Origin: DATAVB01 sp036267955
GTDB taxonomy: Bacteria > Actinomycetota > Actinomycetes > Mycobacteriales > QHCD01
NCBI GenBank assembly: GCA_036267955.1
Contig: DATAVB010000076.1
Location: 18,109-82,108 of the forward strand
DNA length: 64,000 nucleotides
Reading direction: 5' to 3'
The notes under the pieces were generated by a model, which worked only from the letters and a program-made list of their open reading frames with translations, was not told the origin of the DNA and searched no databases. Shown piece by piece: positions 33,547-42,504 of the stretch; the stretch's first letter is position 1, and each line of letters opens with the position of its first letter. Both the position numbers and the translations under genes were made by a program.

Positions 33547-33945
33547 TCAGCGGTCGAGCTGCACGCGGTGGAAGCTGCGGTAATGGTCGCTGGTGTAGTA
33601 GAACTCGCGGTTCCGGCTGGTGATGATCCGGCGGGTGCCGCGGGTCGACGCACCGGGTGTCGTCACCGTGTATTCGTGGTAATAACCGGACGATTCCGCC
33701 GGCAGCAGGTGTTGGTCGTTGCGGAACACGACGCCATCCTGGGAGTACGGGAACGGGCCGCCGCTCTGGATCGCCTTGATCGTCTGCCGCGCCTGCGCCG
33801 GCAGCGAGGATTCGGTGACCGGCCCGGACGTCGAGCCGCCCGAGCCGTGGCCCGACCCACCGTCGACTTCTTTCACCACGTAGCCGATGACGAGCAGCGC
33901 GATGATCGCGATCAGCACCAGGAGGGGTCGGCGGGTGCGCAGCAT
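33547..33945 (-). CDS. Membrane-tethered guanyl-specific ribonuclease (RNase Sa/barnase family)
   Basis: A 132-residue microbial RNase. An N-terminal hydrophobic segment (LLVLIAIIALLVIGYVV, about 8-24) without a clear signal peptidase site would tether or export the protein; a Gly/Ser linker leads to the RNase domain. The sequence YYHEYTVTTPGA, TRGTRRIIT and FYYTSDHYRSF matches RNase Sa very closely: the catalytic triad is probably Glu91, Arg105/Arg106 and His121. No cysteines are present, unlike RNase Sa, so the family's disulfide is lost. No barstar-type inhibitor gene is seen nearby. It acts outside the membrane, probably in nutrient scavenging or competition. Confidence 0.88.
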   Translation of the reverse strand: MLRTRRPLLVLIAIIALLVIGYVVKEVDGGSGHGSGGSTSGPVTESSLPAQARQTIKAIQSGGPFPYSQDGVVFRNDQHLLPAESSGYYHEYTVTTPGASTRGTRRIITSRNREFYYTSDHYRSFHRVQLDR

Positions 33946-34116
33946 GGGCAGGACTCTATCCGCGAGGTTCCGCGAGGTGAGGTGGGAGTGAGCATCGCCG
34001 GGAGCGCAGCGACCAAGGAGCCGAACGACCACCGAACCGAGCCGATGTAGCCGAGTCGCGGCAGCGAGGACTGAGCCGCGTTGGGCGTCCGCGGCCGGCT
34101 TCACTACGGTCGAGGG

Positions 34117-35085
34117 ATGTTCGCTGCCTACGTCACCACGCCCGACCCGGCCGAACCGCTCTCGGCCCTGCAGCTCGGCGACCGGCCGGAGCCCGAGGCG
34201 CCGGCGGGCTGGACCACCGTCGAGGTGAAGGCGGCCTCGCTCAACCACCACGACCTGTTCAGCCTGCGCGGTGTCGGGCTGCCGGCCGAACGTTGTCCGA
34301 TGATCCTCGGCTGCGACGCCTCGGGTATTGACGAGGACGGCAACGAGGTCATCGTCCACGGCGTCGTCGCCAGCCCGGACTGGATCGGCGACGAGACGCT
34401 CGACCCGAAACGCAGCCTGCTGTCCGAGCGCTACCAGGGCACCTTCGCCGAGCGGGTCGCGGTCCCCCGGCGCAACCTGCTGCCGAAGCCGGCCGAGCTG
34501 AGCCATGCGGAAGCGTCCTGTCTCGGCGTCGCCTGGCTCACGGCGTACCGGATGCTGTTCGTGAAATCCGGGCTGCGGCCCGGCCAGACGGTCCTCGTCC
34601 AGGGGGCCAGCGGTGGGGTCGCGACCGCCGCCATCACGCTGGGCGCCGCCGCCGGCATCCGGGTCTGGGTCACCGGCCGTACCGAAGCCAAGCGGGCCGC
34701 GGCGCTTGAGCTCGGCGCGGCCGGGGCGTTCGAGCCCGGCGCCCGGCTGCCCGAGCGGGTCGATGCGGTCCTGGAGACCGTCGGCGCGGCGACCTGGGAC
34801 CACTCGCTGAAGTCGCTCCGGCCGGGCGGCACCATCGTCGTGTCGGGCAGCACCACCGGCCCCAATCCGCCGGCCGCGCTCAACCGGGTGTTCTTCCTGC
34901 AACTGTCGGTCGTCGGCTCGACGATGGGCACCCGGGACGAGCTGGCCTCGCTGGCGAGTTTCCTGGTGAGCAGCGGGATCCGGCCGGTGATCGGGGCGGA
35001 GCTACCACTCACCTCGGCCGCCGAGGGGTTCGCCGCGATGGCGGCCGGTGACACCGCCGGCAAGATCGTGTTCCGGGCGGGCTGA
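34117..35085 (+). CDS. Zinc-independent quinone oxidoreductase-like MDR protein
   Basis: A 322-residue medium-chain dehydrogenase/reductase. The catalytic half (MFAAYVTTPDPAEPLSAL ... ASLNHHDLFSLRG ... CDASGIDEDGNEV) lacks the cysteine zinc sites of alcohol dehydrogenases, and the Rossmann half has GQTVLVQGASGGVATAAITLG and VTGRTEAKRAAALELGAAG for NADPH. Such proteins reduce quinones or enoyl groups. The ATG at 34117 follows a weak GAGGG site. It ends 2 bases before the start of the hydrolase-ABC fusion, so the two may be cotranscribed. Substrate unknown. Confidence 0.88.
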   Translation: MFAAYVTTPDPAEPLSALQLGDRPEPEAPAGWTTVEVKAASLNHHDLFSLRGVGLPAERCPMILGCDASGIDEDGNEVIVHGVVASPDWIGDETLDPKRSLLSERYQGTFAERVAVPRRNLLPKPAELSHAEASCLGVAWLTAYRMLFVKSGLRPGQTVLVQGASGGVATAAITLGAAAGIRVWVTGRTEAKRAAALELGAAGAFEPGARLPERVDAVLETVGAATWDHSLKSLRPGGTIVVSGSTTGPNPPAALNRVFFLQLSVVGSTMGTRDELASLASFLVSSGIRPVIGAELPLTSAAEGFAAMAAGDTAGKIVFRAG

Positions 35086-35087
35086 GC

Positions 35088-37742
35088 TTGCCGCGCCTTA
35101 TCGAACCGCTGATCGAACGGCTCCGCCCGGCGTCGCGCCGCGCGCGGTGGCTGACGGCGCTGGGCGTCGTCGTCGTATTGGCAGCGCTGTCCGGGATCGT
35201 CGCCGCGTCCCTCACCGGACCGCGCGCGGTCGGTCGGACGCCGTACGAGATCCACGTCGTGGACGGGCCGCGGAACGACCAGCACGTCCGGCTCGACACC
35301 TCGCTGTACGTTCCGGCCGGGGTGGACGCGGCGCATCCGGCGCCAGCGGTGATCGTGGCGCACGGCTTCGGCCAGTCCAAGGTCAGCGTCACCGGCGATG
35401 CGATGGCGCTGGCCCGGCGCGGCTATGTCGTGCTGACCTACTCTGCCCGCGGATTCGGCAACTCCACCGGCCAGATCGCGTTGGATTCGCCGGACTACGA
35501 GGGCAAGGACGTGCACGCCCTGGTGGACTGGCTGAGCCGGCGCCGCGAGGTGCGCCAGGACCGCCCCGGCGATCCGCGGGTCGGTTTCACCGGCGGTTCG
35601 TACGGCGGGGCGATGGCGCTGATCGCCGCCGCGAACGACCGCCGGATCGACGCCATCGTGCCGGTGATCACCTGGAACAGCCTCACCACCACGTTCTTCC
35701 CGAACGCCTCCGGCGGCAGCCCGGGCGTCTTCGCCAAGGCCTGGGCCGGGATGTTCTTCGGCGGGCAGAGCCGACCGGGCGACACCTGCGGCCGGTTCAC
35801 CACCGCGGTGTGCCGGCTGTATCAGCACGCCGCGCTGACCGGCGAACCCACCGCCGCGGATCTGCGGCTCCTGGCCCGGTCCAGCCCGGCCGGCGTACTC
35901 GGTCGGATCCACGCCCCGACCCTGCTGATCCAGGGCGAGACCGACTCGCTGTTCGGCCTGGATCAGGCCCAGGCCAACGCCCGCGGCATCGCCGCCGCCG
36001 GCACACCGGTGCGGCTGGCCTGGTATTCCGGCGGGCACAGCGCCGGCACGTCGCTCACCGAGACCGCCCGGCTGCGGTCGCTGACCACGTCCTGGTTCGA
36101 CCACTGGCTGCGCGGCGGGCCCGATCCGGGCCGGTCCTTCACGTTCTCCCAGCTGCCGACGAATGCGGTGCAGCCGGAGGTGTCGGCCGCCGACGGCCCG
36201 GCCGGCTCGGTCCGGATCGCGCTGCACGGGCCGGCCCAGCCGGTGGCCAATCCGGCCGGCGGCAACCCGGCGGCCGTGAGCTCCGTCCCCGGCCTGGGTG
36301 GCGGGCCGCTCGCCGGTTCCCTGGTACGCGAGGTGCCCGGTCAGTCCGCGACATTCCAGAGCGCCTCGCTGGACCGGGCGGTGACGGCGGTCGGGGGCGG
36401 CACCGTCCAGCTGAGGGTTGGCTCGACCTCGGGCTCCGCGACCCTCTTCGCCAAGCTGTACGACGTCTCCTCCGACGGCAGCCGGGTGCTGCCGAACGGT
36501 TTGGTGGCGCCGTTTCGGGTCACCGGCATCCCCCGCGCAGGCACGAAACGGGTCACCGTGACGCTGCCGGCGATCGCGCACCGGTTCTCCGCCGGCCACC
36601 GGCTCGCGCTGGTGGTCGCCAGCACCGACCTCGGGTACGCCGGGCCGGCTGATCCGGCGATCTACCAGATCGGGTCCGCCGGCACCGTCCAGTTGCCGAC
36701 CCAGCCGGCCCATCGGATCGACGGGTCGCGGCGGGCCTGGCCGTGGGCGATCGCGGCGCTGGCCCTGGCCGTCCTGGGCACGGCGGCCGTGGGGCTGGCC
36801 GGCCGCTCCCGGCGAGGGCGACCGGTCGACGCTGGGCTGGCCGACGTGCCGCTCGTCGTGACCGGCCTGCGCAAGGCCTATTCGAACGATCTGGTGGCGG
36901 TCGAGGACCTGTCCTTCCGGGTCGAGCGCGAACAGATCCTCGGCCTGCTCGGGCCGAACGGCGCCGGGAAGACGACGACGCTGCGGATGCTGATGGGCCT
37001 GATCGTCCCGTCGGCCGGCCAGTTGCAGGTCTTCGGGCAGAAGATCAAGCCGGGCGCGGCCGTGCTGACCCGGGTCGGCGCGTTCGTCGAGGGCCCCGGA
37101 ATGCTGCCGCACCTGTCCGGGATGGCCAACCTGACGCTGTTCTGGCGAGCCACCGGGCGGCCGGAGGCCGAATCGTATGTGGCCGAGGCGCTGGAGATCG
37201 CCGGGCTCGGCGACGCCGTGCACCGCAAGGTCCGGTCATACAGCCACGGAATGCGCCAGCGGTTGGCGATTGCGCAGGCGATGCTGGGGCTGCCCGACCT
37301 GCTGGTCCTCGACGAGCCGACCAACGGCCTCGATCCGCCGCAGATCCGCGCTTTGCGGGACGTACTGCGGCGGTACGCCACCGACGGACGGACGGTCGTG
37401 GTGTCCAGTCACCTGCTCGCCGAGGTGGAACAGACCTGCAGCCACGTGCTGGTGATGGACTGCGGCCAGTTGGTCGCCTCGGGGCCGGTCGAGGAGATCG
37501 CCGGCGCCGGCAACACGCTGGCCGTGACCGTCGACGACCCCGACCGGGCCGCCACCGTCCTCACTGCACTGTCCGGAGTGGACAGTGTGGCCCGCGAGGG
37601 TGCCGACCTGGTCGTGGTGCTCGACGGAGCGCCCGCCGCCGCGGTCGTCGCGGCGCTGAGCGAGGCCGGGTTGGCCATCTCGGCGGTGGCGCCACGCCGC
37701 CGGCTCGAGGACGCGTTCGTCAGCCTGATCGGAGCGAAATGA
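35088..37742 (+). CDS. Exported X-Pro dipeptidyl-peptidase/hydrolase fused to ABC ATPase
   Basis: An 884-residue fusion of two unrelated domains. A first membrane helix (WLTALGVVVVLAALSGIVAA, 21-40) is followed by an extracytoplasmic S15/CocE-like alpha/beta hydrolase (about 55-345, nucleophile Ser171 in GGSYGGA, probable Asp286 in GETD and His317 in SGGH) and a C-terminal jelly-roll domain (about 360-535). A second helix (WAIAALALAVLGTAAVGLAG, 553-572) brings the chain back inside. Residues 588-884 are a complete ABC-2-type ATPase: Walker A GPNGAGKTT (622-630), signature SHGMRQ, Walker B LLVLDEP (738-744), switch His775. A permease gene overlaps it by 4 bases. The start is a TTG at 35088, uncertain; no ATG lies nearby. 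Confidence 0.9.
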   Translation: MPRLIEPLIERLRPASRRARWLTALGVVVVLAALSGIVAASLTGPRAVGRTPYEIHVVDGPRNDQHVRLDTSLYVPAGVDAAHPAPAVIVAHGFGQSKVSVTGDAMALARRGYVVLTYSARGFGNSTGQIALDSPDYEGKDVHALVDWLSRRREVRQDRPGDPRVGFTGGSYGGAMALIAAANDRRIDAIVPVITWNSLTTTFFPNASGGSPGVFAKAWAGMFFGGQSRPGDTCGRFTTAVCRLYQHAALTGEPTAADLRLLARSSPAGVLGRIHAPTLLIQGETDSLFGLDQAQANARGIAAAGTPVRLAWYSGGHSAGTSLTETARLRSLTTSWFDHWLRGGPDPGRSFTFSQLPTNAVQPEVSAADGPAGSVRIALHGPAQPVANPAGGNPAAVSSVPGLGGGPLAGSLVREVPGQSATFQSASLDRAVTAVGGGTVQLRVGSTSGSATLFAKLYDVSSDGSRVLPNGLVAPFRVTGIPRAGTKRVTVTLPAIAHRFSAGHRLALVVASTDLGYAGPADPAIYQIGSAGTVQLPTQPAHRIDGSRRAWPWAIAALALAVLGTAAVGLAGRSRRGRPVDAGLADVPLVVTGLRKAYSNDLVAVEDLSFRVEREQILGLLGPNGAGKTTTLRMLMGLIVPSAGQLQVFGQKIKPGAAVLTRVGAFVEGPGMLPHLSGMANLTLFWRATGRPEAESYVAEALEIAGLGDAVHRKVRSYSHGMRQRLAIAQAMLGLPDLLVLDEPTNGLDPPQIRALRDVLRRYATDGRTVVVSSHLLAEVEQTCSHVLVMDCGQLVASGPVEEIAGAGNTLAVTVDDPDRAATVLTALSGVDSVAREGADLVVVLDGAPAAAVVAALSEAGLAISAVAPRRRLEDAFVSLIGAK

Positions 37743-38569
37743 CGCAGACCGCCGAATTCGATCCGCGCACCAGCCTGCCGTTGCGGGTGGAGTTGGTCCG
37801 GCAGTTGCGCCGGCGCCGGACCACGCTGACGCTGGGATTCCTGGTGTTGCTGCCGTTCATCCTGGTCGGCGCGTTTGCGCTCAGCTCGGGATCGTCGAAC
37901 GACACCTACGTTGACCTGGCAAAATCCGGAGCGGTGAATTTCACCATGTTCACCCTTTTCGCCTCGGTCGGTTTTCTGCTGGTCGTCGTGGTGGCGCTGT
38001 TCTTCGGCGACACGATCGCCAGCGAGGCGAGTTGGGGCAGCCTGCGTTACCTGCTGGCGATGCCGGTCCCCCGCACCAGGCTGCTGCGGCAGAAACTCAT
38101 CGTGGCCGCCGGATACAGCTTCGCCGGGATCGTGCTGCTGCCAACCGTCGCATTGTTGCTCGGCGCCGCCGTCTACGGCTGGAATCCGGTGCGTACCCCG
38201 GCCGGCGACACCTATTCGGCGTGGACCGGTGTCGCCCGATTGGCCTTGGTGGTCGGCTATATCGCCGTCACCCTGCTGCTGGTCGCGGGTACGGCATTTT
38301 GGCTGTCCACAGTGACCGATGCGCCGCTCGGCGCGGTCGGCGGCGCCGTGGGCATCGTCATCGTCTCCAACATCCTCGATTCGATCACCGCTCTGCACGG
38401 CTGGCGGACAATCTTGCCGACGCACTACCAGTTCTCCTGGACCGACGCCCTCGCCGTACCGGCCACCTATACCGCGATGGCGAAGGGCTGCGTGGCGTCG
38501 CTGATCTATTCCGGCGTGTTCTTCACCGCCGCGTTCCGGCATTTCAGCCGCAAGGACATTCTGTCCTGA
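37739..38569 (+). CDS. ABC-2 type transport permease
   Basis: A 276-residue integral membrane protein (MTQTAEFDPRTSLPLRVELV...) with six predicted helices, including FLVLLPFILVGAFAL, FTLFASVGFLLVVVVALFFG, YSFAGIVLLPTVALLLGAAVYG and VVGYIAVTLLLVAGTAFWLS. The conserved ABC-2 region DTIASEASWGSLRYLLAMPVPRTRLL lies between helices 2 and 3. Its ATG overlaps the stop of the hydrolase-ABC ATPase fusion by 4 bases, so the two encode a single exporter in which the ATPase carries its own extracytoplasmic hydrolase. Substrate unknown. It ends 10 bases before the convergent VanX-like gene. Confidence 0.92.
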   Translation: MTQTAEFDPRTSLPLRVELVRQLRRRRTTLTLGFLVLLPFILVGAFALSSGSSNDTYVDLAKSGAVNFTMFTLFASVGFLLVVVVALFFGDTIASEASWGSLRYLLAMPVPRTRLLRQKLIVAAGYSFAGIVLLPTVALLLGAAVYGWNPVRTPAGDTYSAWTGVARLALVVGYIAVTLLLVAGTAFWLSTVTDAPLGAVGGAVGIVIVSNILDSITALHGWRTILPTHYQFSWTDALAVPATYTAMAKGCVASLIYSGVFFTAAFRHFSRKDILS

Positions 38570-38579
38570 GACCGGCCGT

Positions 38580-39233
38580 TCAGGCGGATCCAACCGGGCC
38601 GTAACAGGCGGCATTTCCGGTGCTGTACGCCCAGTAGCGCTCACCGTACGACCAGTGCCACCACTCGGTCGGGTAGTTGACCAGACCCACGTCCGTCAGT
38701 GCCCGGCCGAGTATTTCCCGATTGGCCTGGGCGGCCACTGGGATATCGGAAGCCGCTGTGTAACAGCGGTTTTCGCTCTCCACCGGGCTGGCGTTCACCC
38801 TGGTTCCCATATCCAGCTCGACGCCGGAATCGGTGCAGAGCGTGAGATCGACCGCGCCACCGGTGCAGTGCGGCGCCACCTCCGGCGGCGAGACGTACCG
38901 GGACGCCTCGCGATGCAGCCGGCCCTCCGACCAGTCGGGAAAACTCGACCGCAACTCCTCGCGATATCCGGTGAAATAGTGCAATTGCAGCGCCACCGGA
39001 CGGTGGCACTCCACAATGAGCAGCGAATATCCCTCGGGCAGCAGGGACTGCGCCTGCAGCAGCCGGGCGATGACGCCGCTCCGCGACCGGTAGAGCACCG
39101 GATTGTCGTCGGTCTTGCGGGCGTCCGCCCGGAACCCGGCGATGCGAATGTCGAGCATGGCATCGCCGTTTTCCTCGACCGCGACCGCGGAAATCGCCGG
39201 ATCGCTCAGCAGGGTGAATTCCGGGGCCGTCAT
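38580..39233 (-). CDS. D-Ala-D-Ala dipeptidase (VanX/DdpX family M15D)
   Basis: A 217-residue zinc dipeptidase that hydrolyses D-alanyl-D-alanine. The zinc and catalytic residues are visible: PHCTGGAVDL (His122, Asp129) and the ending TEWWHWSYG (Glu190, His193), with Arg78 in ECHRP matching the transition-state-stabilising Arg of VanX. No signal peptide is visible, so it probably acts in the cytoplasm like VanX. The ATG at 39233 overlaps the proS stop by 4 bases. There is no vanH or vanA beside it, so it is more likely a housekeeping or cell-wall-recycling DdpX-like enzyme than a resistance gene. Confidence 0.92.
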   Translation of the reverse strand: MTAPEFTLLSDPAISAVAVEENGDAMLDIRIAGFRADARKTDDNPVLYRSRSGVIARLLQAQSLLPEGYSLLIVECHRPVALQLHYFTGYREELRSSFPDWSEGRLHREASRYVSPPEVAPHCTGGAVDLTLCTDSGVELDMGTRVNASPVESENRCYTAASDIPVAAQANREILGRALTDVGLVNYPTEWWHWSYGERYWAYSTGNAACYGPVGSA

Positions 39234-40975
39234 GATGCCGCCCACTGGTCGCGCAGCCACGATTCCAGCTCAACCAGCGGCACGTCTGACCGCTCGCCAG
39301 TGCGCCGGTCCCGCAGCTCGACCTCGCCGTTCGCCAACCCGCGGCCGAACACCACCACGGTCGGCGCGCCGAGCAATTCAGCGTCGGCGAATTTCACACC
39401 GGTGGAGACCGTACGGTCGTCGAGCAGGATCCGTAGCCCGGCCCGGTCCAGCGCCGCCGCGGCGCTTTCCGTGGTTTCGCGGACGTCGTCCTTGTTGCCG
39501 GCCAGCACGAGATGCACGTCCGCCGGGGCGACCTCCCGCGGCCAGATCAGCCCGTTCTCGTCGTGACTCTGCTCGGCCAGCGCACCGACCACCCGGCTGA
39601 CGCCGAGCCCGTAACAGCCCATCGCGATACCGACCGGCTTTCCGTCCGGCCCGAGGGCGTCGAGCCCGAAGGTGTCGGAGAATCGGCGGCCCAGGTCGAA
39701 GATGTGCCCGACCTCGATCCCCCGTGCAATCGACAGCGGCTGGCCGCAGCTCACACACCGGTCGTCGTCCCGCAGTGCAGCGGCGCCGATTTCGCCGGCC
39801 GGCTCGAAATCCCGGCCCCGTACGACATTCGCGGCGTGCCGGTCGATCACATTCGCCCCAGTGACCCAGGACGTGCCCGGCGCGACCAGCGGATCGACGA
39901 CGTAGCGGATGTCCGGCAGGCCCTGCGGGCCGATGTATCCCTTGACCAGCGCCGGTTGCGCAGCGAGGTCGGCCGCGTCAGCCGGAGCTACCTCGACCGG
40001 ATCCAGCGCGCCGGCCACCCGCACCAGGTCGACCTCGCGGTCGCCGGGCACGCCGACGATCAGCAGCTCCCATTCGGTGGCACCGGGCTGCCGGGTCTTG
40101 AGCACCACATTCTTCAGCGTGTCCGCGGCCCCCAGATCCCGGTCCGGATACAGCTCCCGGAGCCTCGCGACCAGGCTGTCGATCGTCGGGGTGTCCGGGG
40201 TGGCAAGAATGTCGATCGGCGGCTCGGCGCGGCCGTCCCGGGCCGGCGGTACAGCGATCCGGACGGCCTCGGTGTTGGCCGCGTAGCCGCAGGATGCGCA
40301 GTGTACGAAGGTGTCCTCACCGTCCGCGGACGGCGCCAGGAACTCTTCGGAGGCGGTGCCACCCATCGCGCCGGACATCGCCGCGACGACCCGGAAATCC
40401 AGCCCGATCCGTTCGAAGATCCGAATGTAGGCTGCGCGGTGCCGCTCATAGGCGCGCTCGAATCCGGCCTCGTCGAGGTCGAAGGTGTAGCCGTCCTTCA
40501 TCAGAAACTCCCGGCCCCGCAGCACGCCGGCACGCGGCCGCGCCTCGTCCCGGTATTTCGTTTGAATCTGGAAGAGCGCCAGCGGATAGTCCTTATAGGA
40601 CGACAGCTCGTCGCGGACCAGCGTGGTGAAGAGTTCCTCGTGGGTCGGCCCGAGCACGTAGGACACCGACTTCCGGTCGGTGAGCCGGAACAGCAGGTCG
40701 CCGTACATCGCCAACCGCCCGCTGGCGGCGAACAACTCCCCCGGCGCGAGGGCCGGGAAATGCACCTCCTGCGAGCCGATCGCCTCCATCTCCTCGCGGA
40801 CGATCCGTTCCACATTCCGCAATACCCGGTATCCCAGCGGAAGCCAGGTGTAGATGCCCGGCGCCACCCGACGTACGTAACCGGCCCGGATCAGCAGCCG
40901 GTGTCCCGGGCTCTCCGCACCGGCCGGATCTTCCCGGAGCGTGTGCGGAAACAGCGTGGACATCCGGGTGATCAA
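39230..40975 (-). CDS. proS: Prolyl-tRNA synthetase (bacterial type, with editing domain)
   Basis: Charges tRNA-Pro and clears mischarged alanyl-tRNA-Pro. The 581-residue protein has motif 1 around VRREEMEAIGSQEVHFPAL, motif 2 RDEARPRAGVLRGREFLMKDGYTF, the INS/YbaK editing domain (about 230-400), motif 3 MGCYGLGVSRVVGALAEQ and the anticodon-binding domain. A TTG at 40975 (MITRMSTLFPHTL) is preferred because AGAGGA lies 6 bases before it and relatives start with the same RMS segment; ATG 40963 is the alternative. It overlaps the VanX-like gene by 4 bases, an unusual pairing of translation and cell wall enzymes. Confidence 0.95.
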   Translation of the reverse strand: MITRMSTLFPHTLREDPAGAESPGHRLLIRAGYVRRVAPGIYTWLPLGYRVLRNVERIVREEMEAIGSQEVHFPALAPGELFAASGRLAMYGDLLFRLTDRKSVSYVLGPTHEELFTTLVRDELSSYKDYPLALFQIQTKYRDEARPRAGVLRGREFLMKDGYTFDLDEAGFERAYERHRAAYIRIFERIGLDFRVVAAMSGAMGGTASEEFLAPSADGEDTFVHCASCGYAANTEAVRIAVPPARDGRAEPPIDILATPDTPTIDSLVARLRELYPDRDLGAADTLKNVVLKTRQPGATEWELLIVGVPGDREVDLVRVAGALDPVEVAPADAADLAAQPALVKGYIGPQGLPDIRYVVDPLVAPGTSWVTGANVIDRHAANVVRGRDFEPAGEIGAAALRDDDRCVSCGQPLSIARGIEVGHIFDLGRRFSDTFGLDALGPDGKPVGIAMGCYGLGVSRVVGALAEQSHDENGLIWPREVAPADVHLVLAGNKDDVRETTESAAAALDRAGLRILLDDRTVSTGVKFADAELLGAPTVVVFGRGLANGEVELRDRRTGERSDVPLVELESWLRDQWAAS

Positions 40976-41113
40976 CGGGAGTCCTCTCGGTCGGCGAGGG
41001 TGGAGAAGGCCAATGTAGGTGCGGCCGCGCGGCCGCAGCCAGCCTATTTCCGCCGCCTCGGCGCGTGCCGGCCGGCATGAGCGGGAAGCCTGACCATCGG
41101 CCACACTGGACGA

Positions 41114-41908
41114 ATGCGAGCTGCGGTGGCCGTTCTCCTGCTTGGCGCGATGCCGGCCGGCTGCAGCCACAATCCGGACCGGCCCCGGTCGACGCCATCA
41201 ACATCCACCGCGGCCACATCCACCGCCACCACCACTACCGCGCCTGCCACCATCCTGGAGTCGACGACCGCGGCCCCCACCTCGCCGACCACCGGCACCA
41301 CACCCCCGACCGTATCGACGCCGCGGAAATCTCCCAGCGGCCCGCCTTCTCCGCGGGGGCTCCCACCGTCGAGCCAGCCGGTCAGCGCGGGCCAACTCGG
41401 CGCCAGCTGGCACCCGGGCTGCCCGGTCGGGCCGGCCGGCCTGCGCCTGGTCCGGCTCGACTATCGCGGCTTCGACGGCCGGCAGCACGCCGGCCAGCTC
41501 GTCGTCGCCGCGACCCTGGCCGGCCAGGTGCTGCGGATCTTCGCCGAGCTCGACGCGGCCGGGTTCCCGATCCGGCGGATGGTGCCGGTCTCGGCGTACG
41601 GCGGCGACGACGAGCGCTCGATGGAGGCGGACAACAGCTCGGCGTTCAACTGCCGGCCGATCACCGGCGGCAGCGGCTGGTCGGAGCACGCCTACGGCAC
41701 CGCGATCGACCTCAACCCGCGGGAGAACCCGTACGTCTCGGCGTCCGGCGTCCAACCCACCACGGCGCAGCGCTTCACCGACCGGGACCGCACCGATCCT
41801 GGCATGATCCATCCCGACGACCGGACCGTGACCATCTTCGCCCGCTACGGGTGGAGCTGGGGCGGCGCCTGGACCGAGCCTCGCGACTACCAGCACTTCG
41901 AGAAGTGA
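41114..41908 (+). CDS. M15 family D-Ala-D-Ala carboxypeptidase-like lipoprotein
   Basis: A 264-residue predicted lipoprotein (lipobox ending at Cys17 in GAMPAGC) with a long Thr/Ser/Pro linker (about 22-90) and a C-terminal M15C peptidase domain. The zinc ligands are visible as SEHAYGTAIDLNP (His192, Asp199) and DYQHFEK (His261). Such enzymes trim peptidoglycan peptide stems outside the membrane. The start is ATG 41114. It is divergent from proS, with the VanX-like gene on the far side of proS. Physiological substrate not established. Confidence 0.88.
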   Translation: MRAAVAVLLLGAMPAGCSHNPDRPRSTPSTSTAATSTATTTTAPATILESTTAAPTSPTTGTTPPTVSTPRKSPSGPPSPRGLPPSSQPVSAGQLGASWHPGCPVGPAGLRLVRLDYRGFDGRQHAGQLVVAATLAGQVLRIFAELDAAGFPIRRMVPVSAYGGDDERSMEADNSSAFNCRPITGGSGWSEHAYGTAIDLNPRENPYVSASGVQPTTAQRFTDRDRTDPGMIHPDDRTVTIFARYGWSWGGAWTEPRDYQHFEK

Positions 41909-41995
41909 GGCAGCGTCCCGACGTAGGCTCGGCGGCGGGAATTCATGCCGAACCGGCCCGGTTGTCGCAAGGAACGCCACCTCTTTGGGGGATGT

Positions 41996-42490
41996 ATGAG
42001 CGCGCAACCAGCGGCTGAGGACGCTGGAGCCGAGCTGCTCCGCCGGTTCTTCCGGAGATTCGCCGCGAGCGCGGCGGTCGTGACCGCGCAGGGTGACCGC
42101 CCAGTCGGCTTCACCGCCACCTCGCTGACCTCGGTGTCGCTCGAGCCACCGTTGCTGTCCTTCGGGATCAGTACGGCTGCCTCGTGCTGGCCGGTGATCG
42201 AGCAGGCCGAGCACTTCGGGGCCCACCTGTTGGGTCACGAGCAGGAGCCGATCGCCGAGCGGTTCGCCCGCAGCGGGATCGACCGGTTCGCGGCGCCGAC
42301 CGCCTGGCGGCCCGGCCCGTTCGGCGTACCGCTGCTGAATGGCGTGCTGGCCTGGGCGGTGTGCCGGGTCATCGCCCGGGTGCCGGCCGGTGACCACGTC
42401 ATCGTGCTGGGACAGCCGGTCGCCGTGGACCACGTGCCCGGGACCCCGCTGGTGCATCACAACGGCGGCTACCGCCCGCTGCACCACTAG
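41996..42490 (+). CDS. Flavin reductase-like FMN-binding protein
   Basis: A 164-residue flavin reductase family protein (MSAQPAAEDAGAELLRRFFRRF...). The conserved pattern SAAVVTAQGDRPVGFTATSLTSVSLEPPLLSFGI is the FMN-binding split barrel, and the end HHNGGYRPL is a typical substrate/cofactor loop. Such proteins supply reduced flavin to two-component monooxygenases. The ATG at 41996 follows GGGGGATGT. The partner monooxygenase is not adjacent. It is closely followed by a 22-bp hairpin and the convergent HAD gene. Confidence 0.9.
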   Translation: MSAQPAAEDAGAELLRRFFRRFAASAAVVTAQGDRPVGFTATSLTSVSLEPPLLSFGISTAASCWPVIEQAEHFGAHLLGHEQEPIAERFARSGIDRFAAPTAWRPGPFGVPLLNGVLAWAVCRVIARVPAGDHVIVLGQPVAVDHVPGTPLVHHNGGYRPLHH

Positions 42491-42504
42491 CCCACTCAAC
42501 CTTC

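Noticed and set aside
34431..37223. A 930-residue minus-strand frame opposite the hydrolase-ABC fusion
   Set aside because: Its composition is Gly/Arg/Ala/Asp-rich with no motif, and it mirrors a gene with complete catalytic motifs.
38580..39233. VanX as part of a vancomycin-resistance cluster
   Set aside because: No vanH, vanA ligase or VanRS genes flank it; the gene is coupled to proS instead.
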